Shown here one piece after another: positions 1-11,805 of a DNA stretch of 64,000 nt (position 1 is the first letter of the stretch; each line of letters begins with the position of its first letter). This DNA comes from Ailanthus altissimus (Eukaryota; Streptophyta; Magnoliopsida; Sapindales; Simaroubaceae): the NCBI GenBank assembly GCA_946807835.1, contig OX327702.1, positions 18,042,001-18,106,000 on the forward strand, written 5' to 3'. The notes beneath the pieces are model-generated. The model worked only from the letters and a program-made list of their open reading frames with translations. It did not search any database and was not told the origin of the DNA. Made by a program: the position numbers and the translations under genes.

Positions 1-371
1 GGTATACTTGCATGACCTTGGAAGAGGCTTGTGAATACATTAGCGTCTTGATCAATAATAAAGACTAATAGAGTTGAATATTAGAGGATTAATCATTAGA
101 AAGCATATTGAGGGATAATATTAATCCTAGGTTTTCTCTACATTGCTATCACCTAAGTTTCTTTGCATTGTGTTTTGCTTTTATATTTGCTACATTCATT
201 CTTAGATTTTTATTTTTCTGAATAATTATTAGGAAGACATAATTTTAGTAATTGGTTTAAAAAGAAGAAACTATCCCTGTGGGTTCGACATCCGACTAAT
301 TAGTCCCTTTATTACTTGCATACGATAGTGTATACTTGCACTTAATTTTATGATATAGAAATATCACATCA
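1..371 (+). repeat. 3' part of an LTR (family L1), cut by the window edge
   Basis: The last 100 bases (about 270-371) are the reverse complement of the outer end of the LTRs at 7946, 12946 and 29254. They share the block with a 'tgtgggttcgacatccgac' core and end in ATATCACATCA. This copy therefore lies in the opposite orientation and ends with CA at 371. No primer-binding site follows, so it is a 3' LTR or a solo LTR. Its start lies outside the window. Positions 372-654 after it hold nothing I recognise. Confidence 0.7.
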
Positions 372-654
372 TTAGTAATGTTTTAAAAAATGAGCACGAA
401 ATTACGAGATATAATTAAATGCAAAAATTGATTTTGATCTATCAAATGATTTTATAAAATTATAATTTTTTAGAATATTATATTTATAGATGTCTAGTAT
501 AAGATATTCAAATCTCATAATTTAATTCATTATTTTCAAATAGGTATGATTTTCTAAATTAAGGTAACTCCAGCCCCAAAATTTGTAGACAGATTTTGAA
601 ATGTTTGAAACAAATTTATTTTAAATACTTTCTCAAATATATTTTCCTTGAATG

Positions 655-1200
655 ATGCCACTTGTGTGCTTGACTGGCATAAGGAGCAAGCAGATGAAGG
701 TTTACCAAGCCTTAGCGTCCTTGGTCAGGGTGCTGAATCTAAAATAGATCAGTAGGTTATAAGATGTGGTCTACTTGGTGCCAGACTTACGTAGGGTTTG
801 GATTATGTGGTCATAGTTTGCCTCACGCTAGACCACTAGATAGTCATCAGGCCTATCAATTGGTAACTCATAGAATTGGTTGATGGTGCTATGATCAAAT
901 GCCATCATCCTACCCCAAACTCTCACACTATGGCCAATATGCTCCTAGGTGTTTGTGTAGAACTCCTTGACTATAGGCATTACCCCAAGTGTCGATGTCT
1001 CACAAAAGGTCTCTCAATGGCAGTCAGACATCATCTGGTGGATGTTGGAGAAATAATTTTCCTCGAGGCTGAACCCCCATTCTTGAATGATTGATTTGCG
1101 AAAAATTATATTGTGAAAAAGATTTGCCGTATTCTATGAAATGAAGCGTGTGGTGTAAAATGTTGGGTCCTCGAGGTACTTGTTCTGCTTCTCTTCAGTG
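655..1200 (-). pseudogene. Broken 'putative plant transposon protein' domain (Transposase_32 type)
   Basis: Translating the minus strand from about 1200 down to 655 gives, with several stops and at least one frame change, the order of conserved blocks seen in the plant domain annotated as putative plant transposon protein (Pfam Transposase_32). These are a VKEFYTN-like block, a VRVWGRMMAFDHSTINQFY block, a REANYDHIIQTL block, then LTKDAKAW and LLMPVKHTSGI near 690-660. The function of this domain is unknown; it is found in repeat-associated plant genes. The piece lies just downstream of the Athila protease fragment at 1310-1917 on the same strand, but I cannot tell whether it belongs to that element. 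It is certainly not a working gene. Confidence 0.6.
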
Positions 1201-1309
1201 ATATGGCTGAAAATCAAATGAAATTTAGTGAAGTGGTATTTAGGTTGGATTTGTATGGATTTTATATTTGGTGGATGAATTATAGTTTTAATCTAGTGAA
1301 GTTACTTAT

Positions 1310-1917
1310 AAAGAATTCGTAGTGGGCTTTGCCTCTCCAAGAGCCAACTTCCAAAAGATGAATAGAGGTATTAAATTTATACTTACTTTAAGATAAAACA
1401 AAGTTTTCTCAAAAGTGGAATTTCCAATAGTGCAAGGGACGGTGAACGTGAAGGTAAAGGTACTCAAATTCTTCAACCTTTAAGGCAGCTTTCATTGAAG
1501 GATTACACTACACTTCTACATTAGCTTGGCCAACTTATATTCTTCTAAAGTCCTTTTTCTTGACATCACATCTTTCATAAATTTGACATAGTTGGACATT
1601 CGTTCCAAGGCATCTAAAAAATAGATGTTTATATGAATTTACTTGAAGACTTTAAGGAATTTAGAAAATTGAGCATCCAAGCTTTTTTTTTCTAAACCTT
1701 TAAGGGTATGGTAATGGAGGAGTAATAAAATATGGATTATCTAAAAATGAAATTGAGTTAGGCTTTGAATTCACCTTTGAAAGTTCAGCCATAACTTCTT
1801 CCTTTTTGTCGTGGCCCATTTTTTTTCTAGTACCACAACTTTCTTATCATTCTGATAAGGGTTTAGATATTCTATCAAATCTATCATCTCAGACTAAGGT
1901 TTTGCTCCAAATTAAGA
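1310..1917 (-). pseudogene. Athila-type gag C-terminus and protease fragment
   Basis: The minus strand from 1917 to about 1310 translates, with stops and a frame change, to the Ty3/gypsy Athila gag-protease junction. Visible blocks are QFSKFLKVFK, an HINI block, DALERMSNYVKFMKDVMS, RTLEEYKLAKL, then the protease-side blocks PCTIGNSTFEKTL and SINLIPLFIFWKL, and finally GEAKPTT. The expected DLGAS-like active-site stretch before SINL is degraded. It continues the gag piece at 3177-3861 across the LTR inserted at about 1918-3176. Reverse transcriptase and integrase of this element are missing from the window, so the copy is truncated on this side at about 1310. Confidence 0.75.
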
Positions 1918-3176
1918 CTGTTTAACTATTTATTTATGGTTTTAATCATATATAGATTAACTATCCAAGGCGTGAAGATATCGAACAAAACAGACTCGAA
2001 ACAGTGAAGAATCAGTAGAACCAACAAAATCAAAATAGCATCGCGGCGTCCAATCTAGCAAGTGAAGTGCCACAGCGCCTAACCCCCAACACTACGACAC
2101 CCATACCACATATAAAATCCCCTCTCAATTGTCCTCTTTCGACTTGGATTCAAATCCCCATGACCCTAAGGTTATGAAAACCTATAAAAGCACTATTTTT
2201 AGAGACAAAACACACACAAGATAAGAGGCAAACCTAGGGCAAACAATACACATCACAATTATAAGAGATCAAAGCAATAATTCAAGATTAAAGATCCAGA
2301 ATTGTGCAATTAAGTAAAGAGAAGGAAAAAAGCAATCCAGGGCATCTTCTTGTGTAATTTCTTACCTACTCTTGTTATTATTATCTTGTTCATGATGTTT
2401 TAGATACATTACTTTGATACTCTTGAATTTGTTATGAGCTAAACATTTTTTTTATCTACAATTAGACTTTTTGAACTTAATACGTAGTTAGATTTATTGA
2501 CTCTCTTAGTTTATGAACTTAATATATATAATTAATCCATTCTATCTTATATTTAATGCTTTTATTATATCTGACCAATATTTTAAATGATCAAGGAACC
2601 ATAATGAACTTGACAAAGGAATTTATGTGTTTAGCCTAAGATAGTTTGATGCATGATCATTAGGTGACAGCTTTGAGTTCCATGTAGGATAAAAAGATAC
2701 CTATATGGCATGATGGTATTATTTAGACATGTTCTTAATGAAGTGCATTCTATTCGGATTACCATAAATATATAGGTAATTATTTGGGTGTAATATAATC
2801 ACTTGACCATCAACAGAGGCTTGTGATGAGATTATAGTTTAGCCAATAATTGTTATTAAGGGATTAATTAAGAGATTAATGAGTCCAGTGAAATATTATG
2901 GGATAAGTTAAAACCTAGATTGCTTTTAATTGGTGAATTCAAACCCTTATTTGCTTTTGATTAATATTAGTTGTTAAGTAATTTGATAGAAGTAGATAAA
3001 TTAGATAAATTTTCTCTTTTGATTTGTCTAGATAAAATTTAATGTATGATTAATTTTAGTACTTGATTAAAGGAAATAGGTTAATAGTCACTGTGAGAAC
3101 GATATATGGACTTAAATCCTATTATACTTGATATGATAAAATGCACTTACGCTTAATTGTTATTGTATACATCACA
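1918..3176 (+). repeat. Plus-strand LTR (family L5) inserted in Athila gag
   Basis: This stretch separates two pieces of one minus-strand gag gene. It has LTR-like architecture on the plus strand: a TATA box (CCTATAAAAGC, near 2179), a transcribed leader, and an end resembling plant gypsy LTR ends (a CGCTTAATTGT block, then ATACATCACA at 3176). The right border is well set because gag coding resumes at 3177. The left border is a guess at the TG near 1918, and no matching target duplication was found. Confidence 0.55.
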
Positions 3177-3861
3177 CTTCTAAGAGTAATGGTTTACATT
3201 GATCATTTTGGATTGGTCTTTATGTCATTAAAGAACTTCCTAGGTTTTTGGCCCTTGATTGAGTTGGCTAGTTGCCTATTTTGAACCTCAAGAGACTTCA
3301 TAGTCCCACTTATATTAGTGCAATATGTCTTTATATTATCAAGTCGGGCCTCATCCTTGTTGAATCTATTCTTTGCCTCCACAATGAAGTACCTAAAAGT
3401 TCTTCCAATGATAGCTTCTTCTCGGCCACTTGTTGATTGAATTTTGGTGGAGGTTGCAATGCATTCCTTGGATTGCCATAAGCAAATTTTTCATAAATTT
3501 ATAGCCCAAATGGTAATATGTAGGCAAAGTTTTACTCCTATAGTTGCAATTATAGTTGTTGACGTATTGCACTTGTTTTAGGTTACCATGTTCAGCATTG
3601 TAGGATACATATATAGGCAACCTCTCGCTTTGTCCCTAAGTCACTCAACTCCAAGAATATGGCAAGATGCAAATTAGAATCCTCACTTGGCAATCCCTCA
3701 TACTGATTTTGTTGCACTATATTGATAAGAGTCGCCTTCAATTTAAAATTGTCAACATTAAGTCCTTGACACCGGATCCCTAAGTAGTTGTCATTAACTA
3801 CGAGCTTAAAATAATCTCGCAAGGCTTGTGGTTGTTTGTGGTTGTTGCCCTTGTCGACCAA
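3177..3861 (-). pseudogene. Athila-type gag fragment
   Basis: Minus-strand translation from 3861 gives QALRDYFKLV, then a FKLKATLINIVQQNQYEGLP block and SEDSNLHLAIFLEL. This is the usual N-terminal signature of Athila gag (compare FEIQPEVIQML and the FLEICDLFK block in the better copy at 11806-12714). The central gag domain is then missing. From about 3580 the frame resembles the later asparagine/glutamine-rich gag part, and at about 3200-3177 a TITLRS block appears, where Athila gag normally has an AITLRSG motif. The inserted LTR (1918-3176) cuts in there. The LTR at 4099-5689 and the primer site at 4066-4098 lie directly upstream, so this is the 5' part of one minus-strand element. Confidence 0.75.
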
Positions 3862-4065
3862 AGCTTAAGCTAAATTCCTCATTTCTCTCCTAAACCTCCA
3901 CAAAGTGAGTTCAACTTTTGAATCAAAACGTAATAGCACTAAGCTACGAGCTCTTTACATACACCTTCAAAACAACCACAATAAACCAAACTCAATAAAA
4001 ATAAATGAAAAATAAATGTCTAAATTAAAATCAAATTGCTTATCCAAAATATTAGCAAAAATTCA
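3862..4065 (-). other. Leader of the Athila-type element, no gene seen
   Basis: AT-rich sequence between the primer site and the gag start. Stops occur in all frames and no feature beyond its position supports a role. Confidence 0.4.
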
Positions 4066-4098
4066 AAAGCTATAATCCCTAACAAAGTGCACGGGCCA
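4066..4098 (-). other. Degraded primer-binding site
   Basis: Read on the minus strand directly after the LTR end, the sequence keeps the outline of the Athila-type primer site complementary to the 3' end of tRNA-Asp (TGGCnCCGTTGCC, then GGGATT), here with several changes ending in TTAGGGATT. It sets the LTR border at 4099. Confidence 0.5.
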
Positions 4099-5689
4099 TG
4101 AGTAAGTAATAAAGTGATGAGAAGTATCTTTCTCATGATGATTGTTCTTCTAAACTAATGCTAATTACTATAGTGCTAACAACCTAATTTTATATAGGCT
4201 AACTTTTAATACTAAGTTGATTAATAAAATTAAAGATATTTAAACAAATAATCTAACAAATTAAAGAGGGGATAAATGTATAGTAAAAGCGTTATAAGAT
4301 CTTAATTTAACTCTACATTGCCCATGTTCTTATTGTTTTAGTGATTAATAAGTACTCTTGTAAGTTTATTAATTAGGGGGTTCAATATTACTCTCATTAC
4401 CTTTTCCCAATATTAAATGAGATCCTATGCATATATATTCAAGTTGATATATCTATCTTACTTGTCTATTTATACATACATTATGCAACCCTTTAATTAA
4501 TTACCCAAGTTTTATTACTTTCCTTATTCAATAAAAGCTAAGGTCATGTTTTTCAAGCCCAACAAATAGGTTAGTTTTTCCCAAGCATACAATCTACAAG
4601 TCTAGATTATCTAGTCAATTTTTTAATCAAACTAGAAGCTATAAATCCAGAAAAGGCACAAATGAATAACACATGGAATATTTATTAATCAACTAAAAAA
4701 AATCTAAACATAGTATATCGTAAAGCTACATCAAATCCCTAGAACAAGAAATTTAGTCAACCATAGTCAAGCACAATATTATAATAATCAAAAGTTTATA
4801 AGAGTAACCATATTTATAATAACACATAAACTCTAAAATAAAGTAAACAAGAAAGAGAAAAGAGAAAACTAGTTGGAGATGTCTCTTTGAGCCTTTAATC
4901 TTCAAGAGTCTTCAAGAATCCAAGCTTCAAAATATTTTCTCTCATTAAAAATCCTTTGTTTCTCCCTATAATTTTGTGCTCTTTCCTCTTTGACAAATAA
5001 GCCTTTTAATCTTCTTTATATGGGTTCCAAAAATGGGCTTCAAAAATTAGGGCACGGACTTCAAAGTGGTTTTGGGAGATGAATTATTGTTTTAATCAAT
5101 AAAAGTGGTGTTAGGATAGTGGCATTTTTTAAGTTGGTTTGGGTGGATGTTGGTGTCGATTGATATTTGGTTGAGAGAGAAAGAGAGTTTTAAAGAGTGG
5201 GTGAATGAAGAAAATGACAAAAATGGCATTTTAAGCTGATTTTCATGCCAATTCTATTGCGTTCTCTTTATAACACAGACGCATTCATTATGTTTTTGCA
5301 TGAATGCAAGAGCATTGCAATCTTAGAATGCAGGGGCATGGAAGTTAACTTTTTAAATTATGAGATATCAAAGCACTTCTGCATTTTACTACTGAAAACT
5401 AAGGCCTCTTGATTTTTTTACAACGCCTAAGAGCTAAGCATTCTATCCATGAGTCTCAATTTGGCACCTAGACGCTAAGTGTTGGGTTTTATGGTGCCTA
5501 TGCGCTAAATCCTAGACTTGGCTCCTCTTTAAAATTTCTTAAAATGTTTGTTTTGCCCCTATTTCTGCAACCATTTACTTGAAACCTATAAAATAATAAT
5601 AAATACATGAAAAACTACATATTCACATTCAAAATTAGCAATTATCAAATTATGAGGAGTAAATCATCATTTATAAAATGTACTTATCA
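4099..5689 (-). repeat. 5' LTR of Athila-type element (family L2)
   Basis: The 1,591-bp LTR runs from TGAGTAAG (4099) to CTTATCA (5689) on the plus strand. Its inner part (about 4860-5045) matches 26090-26280 in a second L2 copy: ACTAGTTGG, the 'ctctcattaaaaatcc' block, and the stretch before 'ttcaaaattag'. It interrupts the plus-strand Tat antisense ORF, which begins immediately at 5690. Confidence 0.6.
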
Positions 5690-7945
5690 GCTCTCACTCT
5701 TTTTGATGTTTTTATAACTTATAACTTTCTTTGTTCTAAGATCAACTACTAGTGGAACCTAAGAGGTAAGAGGAGAGTTTTTTTTATGAGTTTGAAAGTT
5801 AAGAGGTTTAAGTTAGAGAAGTATGCAGTGATGTTTAGTAGGGAATGAAAAAGACTCAACCTTTCACATGCGGTGTCAACCACGTTCGAATATTATGACT
5901 ATAAAACCTCCATAACCTTTCCTTTCATCCTAAAAAGGGGGAGATTCCTTAAGAAATATTTTTGGAAAAAGCAATCTTCCCACTTCTATTTATTCTTTCC
6001 TAATCTGTTGCTAAGATACGCTAACTTTCCAAGGTGTCCACTACCTATTTATCCTTACCATAAAAGATAGGTTATTGATCCTAACCCATCCAGACCTCAT
6101 AATTAGGGTTATACAGAGATCTCATATTTTTTATGTCATGGCTTATTGCATTAGGGTAATGTTTCATTAATTCTTCCCTAACAAAGTTTTGTTTCATTCT
6201 GAGGCCGATAGAGACAATGGTGAGGACATCTTTAGACGTTTTAATTATACGAGATTATTTCTCGACATAAGTGAATTTATATATTTTTTCATTCTTTATT
6301 AACTTTCTTATTTCTCAAGTTCTTGACTGTTGCTTTTTATATAGTCGTAGGTTTTGGAGCCATTTGGGTTTTTTCAGAAGGTGAAGCTTTAGGTTTCTCA
6401 TTTATCCATGCTTTCTCAAATTCTAATAGCTTCCCTGTGTGTTTTAATGCAGGTAAGGAGCCTGAAGATGAGGCTAGCCATTCAGACATAGTTCTGCAAG
6501 CCTTTGATTCCAATCTGTTAGAGTCTTTAAGCTTGTCGATCCTTTTGGCACCATTCATCCTACTTGTGGTCCTTCTCCAACCATTCCTCTCAAATCTCCT
6601 CAGTTAGTTCCTTCCCCAATAAGAGTTAGATCTGTTAATGCTGCTATAAAACTTCTACTATCCCTTCAGTCAGTATCGTCCCTATAGAGGAAGGTGAGTT
6701 AATGTTGAATCTTAGTTTTTGTTAATATTTTTGTGCTTTTTTATTTTAACACTTTTCGTTTTAATTTTGAAGACCTTTAAGCCTTTAGGACCTTTCAATC
6801 GTATTTTTGGACTTCTTACATAGAGGAAAAAAATGAAAACGATGCCAAAGAAAAAGAAAATTTTGTCTAAAGAAATACTTTATAGTCCTTGGTCTAAAGC
6901 CTCATAGCCTTCAAGAGGCAAAAGACCTTTGAATCATTTGCTAAGAATCAGACTTGTGAGGCTACACCAGAACCTATTAAGGTTGGAGTTTTGATTTTAG
7001 AGGTTGCACTAAAACATTTTTAGACTGGCTGTTCAATTCTTGAGCATATACCACTTATTTTATAAGGCCTTCATAGACAAGACCGCCCCATTTACCACTT
7101 ATAATCTTACACTTAAGAGATTTGTTCCTCTAGATAAGTATGTTTTCATGTTCTATTCTCTTTTTTTAATTATCTTTTAGTTACTTTTTGATTGTTTCAT
7201 TTTAAAAAGTATCCAATTGAAGTAAGGAGTGTCTTAAAGGGCAATACTCCTTTTTCTAGGATGAGAGCGAGAAGAGGAAAAAGGTCAACTACACCTCCAA
7301 GATGTTTCCCTTTATGGTCGTTACCAAAGGCGGTTCCATGGAAGAAAGATGAATTTGCTCCTCATTATCAGAATAGGGGTAACTCAAATGTGGTAAAGAA
7401 CTCGACCATCCTAAGGATGGAATGAGATAGTGCAATTATAATACTTGAGAAGCTCTTCACTCATGCTGATAAAAGTTGATTCCAAAAATGAGTAAGGAGG
7501 ACTAAGAGCTTAGGATTGCCTCCTCCTAGGTCATGTTAAGCTTATGTGAATGATACATTCTAAGGCATTTGAAAGTTTATTTTGTTTTGTGTTTCTGACT
7601 TAAGTTTAATTTGTAGGCTTTGGAGGATGGTTTATGCGCGACCAATGCTTATAGGGAAGAACTTAAGGCCTCCAAGCATGTAGTAGATAAGTTAAAGGTA
7701 GAAATGCAAGCAGTGATTGATAATGCTTTGTTAATGAAGGGGAAATATTACGTCCTAATTAACGAGATGAAAATGATGGAGGACAAGAATAGGCAACTGA
7801 AGCTAAAGATGGTCTAACAGCTATTGGGTTATTACATATTATAAAAATGATAAACAAAGAAGTTAGAGAGCTAAAAAAGGCCAACGAGAGTTTAATGCAT
7901 GATAGGGTAGAGCTCTAGGCTTTCTTGGGAGCCAATGTAGGTAAG
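5690..7945 (+). pseudogene. Tat-1 antisense accessory ORF, first part
   Basis: This plus-strand coding remnant lies opposite to the Tat polyprotein. Recognisable parts are a basic/aromatic block at about 5930-6060 (RFLKKYFWKK, SHFYLFF) and a serine/leucine-rich segment after a possible intron (6450-6600). A basic stretch follows at 7190-7420, and then a coiled-coil-like segment at 7620-7815 (YREELKASKHVVDKLKVEM; KGKYYVLINEM) that continues at 14393 beyond an inserted Athila-type element. A homologous ORF is found on the minus strand at 37181-42000 inside a second Tat copy, which supports a real family rather than chance frames. Antisense ORFs downstream of pol are known in some Tat-lineage elements such as Grande. 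The function is unknown and this copy is dead. Confidence 0.55.
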
Positions 7946-9445
7946 TGATGCGATATTTTTATATCTTAAAATGAAACGCAAGTATACGCTACCATAACAA
8001 ATAATAAAGGGACTTATAAAGTCAAATCTTGAACCCACACGGATAATTTTTATTTTCTACCAAGTAGTAAAATTATATCTTTCTTATATTTATTCAAAAA
8101 AATAAAATCTTAATTTTGTAATAAATTTATGTAAATTATATCTTTCTTGTATTTATTCAAAAAAATAAAATCTTAATTTTGTAATAAATTTATGTAAAAT
8201 AAAAGTGTAGAAAATAAATGACAACTTAAATAAAATAAGAAAATAGTAATATAGAGAAAGCTTGGGCTTAATACTATCCTTCAATGTATATTCTAAAAAT
8301 TAATCATTTTAATATTTATATCTCTCAATTCTTATTATTGGTCAATACACTAATGTATTCACAAGCCTCTCCCAAAGTCATGCAAATATATCTTAATTTA
8401 TCAAATACCTATATTCCTATGGTACTTGTAATAAATAAAAATTCATTAAGAACAAGTCTTATTGACCATACATGCCAATTAGGTATATTCCTATCCTAAT
8501 TCAAAACTTGTATATACAACATTGAATGTTACTCTACAATCATGCATCAAATCATCCAGGTCTAAATACAATGATGCCTCTTTCGAGTTTATCAAAGTAT
8601 TAACAAATCAATCACAATATTGATCAGATATAATGAAGCATTAAGAACAAATAATTTAAATAATAGAGAATTTAGTTCAAATAAATATTAAAAAGATCCA
8701 ACAATTAAGCTTACATATTGAGTTCAAGTAATAATCCTAAAAAATAAATTTAGCTCATAGTAACAAGAGAATTATAGCTGAAAACTAAAATAAATATGAT
8801 ACAACCAAAAGCAAACCAATATAAATGTCAATTCGCAGTTGATTGATACCTAAAGGATTCGTCAATAATCTCTTGCTTCATTGAATTCCCCTTACTTCTC
8901 TCTCTAAAATTGCTCTTTTTTAATATGTTGTAGCTATAAGATCCTTAAGTTGTGTCTTTTTTTTAGGTCTAAAATGAGTGGCCTTTATATAGGGATTGAT
9001 TGAAGTTTTAGAGTTGTATTTCTTTTAGGTTTAGGAAAAGTTGCACTGTTCACCGCTGCAGCGAACACTGTTCATCGTTGGGGGGAAAGTATTGTAGCAT
9101 AGGGGCTATTCACTAGCACTGTTCACCACGTGCTAGTCAGTTGGTACTGCAGTGAGATGTCTTGGGCACTGGAATTTTCACTGGGGCAAAATAATGGTCA
9201 CTGCTTTAACGATGTACTGTAGCAAAATCATTGTTCACCGAATACTATAGCGATTACTCTAGCATTGTTATTGTAACATTTTATGTTTTGACTTATTTCC
9301 CTTAAATTTTTATCCTCAATTGCTTCATTGACTCCAAACCTACAAAATGACAATAAAATATATAAAAAGCCTAATATTTTTCATTAAAATGAGTAATTAA
9401 TTAAGTTAAGGGATTTAAAATAATAGATATAATTTACGTTTATCA
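7946..9445 (-). repeat. 3' LTR (family L1) of the Athila-type element
   Basis: It runs from TGATGCG (7946) to CGTTTATCA (9445), 1,500 bp. It shares its whole length with 12946-14392 and 29254-30657. It is longer than its partner mainly because of a 63-bp tandem duplication at 8071-8197. Confidence 0.85.
8071..8197. repeat. 63-bp tandem duplication inside the LTR
   Basis: Two copies, starting at 8071 and 8134 with AATTATATCTTTCTT, almost identical to each other. The other L1 copies carry one unit here. The duplication therefore arose after this LTR was inserted, probably by slippage. Confidence 0.85.
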
Positions 9446-9460
9446 AACTCCCCCAAACTT
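9446..9460 (-). other. Polypurine tract of the Athila-type element
   Basis: Minus-strand AAGTTTGGGGGAGTT lies immediately before the LTR start TGATAAACG. This is the position and composition of the plus-strand primer of LTR retrotransposons. From here to about 10980 the element holds AT-rich DNA without recognisable genes. Confidence 0.75.
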
Positions 9461-10984
9461 AACTATTTGTTCTTCCTCGAGCAATGAAAAATAAAATCAA
9501 ATAGAGAATTTAAAGAGATTATACTTGACTCAAAATAAAATGTTAGGTTGATTTGATGATCATAATCATTGTCTCAAAGGCTGTTGAAATGACATAAATC
9601 CTAAGGTAAATAAATAACTATTAACAATTCTAATTATCTTCATTTAGTCTCTCATTCTTCCTCAAAGTTAATCATCATATGTATGTATGTGCAAGCAACA
9701 AGCAATAGCTAAAACCATACTTTGATTTGCTTTATACTTTAATTTGTACAGATAAGATGATGTCTCGATATTTGATTTTGTATAATGACACTTCCATAGG
9801 CTTGTCTTCACTACCACTCTCCGCCAATGTAGAAAATCACATGTCTAAGGTGGGATAAAATGATAAATATATGAGGTTCAAGTCATACCATGAACACTTA
9901 GACTTTACCTAAAAACCTCTTGATATTCTTTTTCTTATATTATCTCTTCCCTCAAACTTATAGTGTTTCCCATCTTTCTTTTCAACCTTGATTTGTTAAA
10001 GAATTCTTCTTTTTCTTAAGTTAGGGATATTTTTCTTTCTCTTTTTTCCTTTGAATATTTTTTCTTATCTTTTTTGAATACCCTCAAACTTAGATTAACA
10101 AATACCACCCAAACTTATTTTTCATATCACCACAACCTTTTCCTCTCAAGGGTATTTCTAAGCAAATGTAAGGTTTATGGTGTTTTGGATCAATTTCTAG
10201 ATAAATAAACTTTAAGTCTTGGGTTTGTAATGTGGTTAAATCAAAGAATGGGTAATTAGCTCAAAATAAGGTACTAGGGATAAATATACAATTAAGGTAG
10301 GCTAAAAATGCTCAATCAATCTAACGATAGCCAAATGTCATTTCTCTATTCATGTATTTCTTAGAATTTTGCCTCAAGTAGTAATTAAAGATATTCTAGA
10401 GTATCGGTCTTTCGAGATTGTGGTATACTCCCTAAAGTATAGGTATCTATAAGTAATAGTTATAACTATTCATGCTAAAGTGCTAAAAAAGAATGGTGAT
10501 TATAAATAAGGTCAAACTTATTCCTAAACTTAGATAACCAAAATTGTCTCAAGTATCTATTATTCCCTATGGATTTGTAAAAAAATAAGTTCCATCATGT
10601 ATTCTTTTTCTTATCATATACTAATGATCATCTTAACAACCTAATAACTAAAAGTTAAAAAAAAAAAAACTAACAAGACAACCAATCAAATCATGCAGCA
10701 AAACTAAACACAAGAAAGTGTTTTCACCCCCAAACTTAAATTAGACATTGTTTCCAATGTCAAAAAATAAACTTAAGAGTAAGAGAAACTCCCTTGGTAA
10801 AACAAGTTGAAGCAATGCAGTGTTGTTGTATAATGATGCGAATGCGATGTCCTTTGCTCTAGATGCTTGCAAATGCTCGTGCTGCTTTCCTTGAGTGTTT
10901 AAATTGCTATTTTATTTCTAAAAAAAAATAAACTAACATAACTAAAACTGAAAATAAGCAAATAAAAATAATTTACTTGAGTTG

Positions 10985-11195
10985 CCTCCTAAAAAGCACT
11001 TGATTTAATGTCATCGGCTTGACGTCTTCTTTTTTTACTCATGGAGAATCAAACTGCATACCAATAGTATCGTGTCTATGGAATTTCAATCTATATCTAT
11101 GAACATTAGTATTCCTCTTTTTTAACTTCTATAACTCCATAAAAAAATTTTGTAGACAGGGTCCCACCCTCAGTGATTTGAGCCTTATAGGAAAG
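10985..11195 (-). pseudogene. Remnant of the pol C-terminus
   Basis: On the minus strand, about 11190-11110 gives a weak trace of the integrase tail (LKS followed by a GP and FFYGVIEVK-like block). After it comes the short non-coding motif found downstream of pol in Athila-like elements (about 11020-10985: 'gtcaagccgatgacattaaa', then a GGAGGCAACTCAA block). The call rests mostly on position and on that motif. Confidence 0.4.
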
Positions 11196-11805
11196 ATTTT
11201 AATCTTAGATTGGAATATTGCACCTCGTTCGCCATTATTAATATGTCTCTCCATTATCTCACCATGTCCTTTCTTCTTTATTAACTTGCACAGTTTTGTA
11301 TGAGTTTGTAGTTAAAGGGCTTCCATTAAGTTTACTTTAGGAGGTGGTGGTGGTGGATATTTAAGAATTACCAAATCAACCTTGAAACATTGAGAGATAT
11401 TGCTGGAAAATTACTGATGTTCAAGGTTTTTCTATTAGAGTCTTTGTGGGAAAATTGGCTATGGAATATATAGATTCTCTTTGCTTTAAAGTGCCACTAG
11501 TTCCTTTTATTTTATAGTTAATTTCTCTTTTGTTATCTCTTTTTTTCTATCATGGCTTTCCTTAATATAAGACATTTCAGCAACTGTTGGTAATTCTTAT
11601 TCATCCTTTAAGGTGATTGCTTGGCATTGCTCTTTATTTCCTCTTAGATTCACCTCTATGTTATTGGTCAATGGGCCTTGTGGATGATTATTTAATAATG
11701 TGGTTAATTGGCTCACTTATATCTCTAACGTCCTTAAAGAGGCTGTTTGGCTTTGAAGAAGGGCATCTGTCTACTTTATATACTACATAAATACCTTCTT
11801 TAGGC

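Noticed and set aside
6323..6607. 94-codon hydrophobic open frame
   Set aside because: Part of the decayed Tat antisense ORF with a likely intron junction; not an independent membrane protein.
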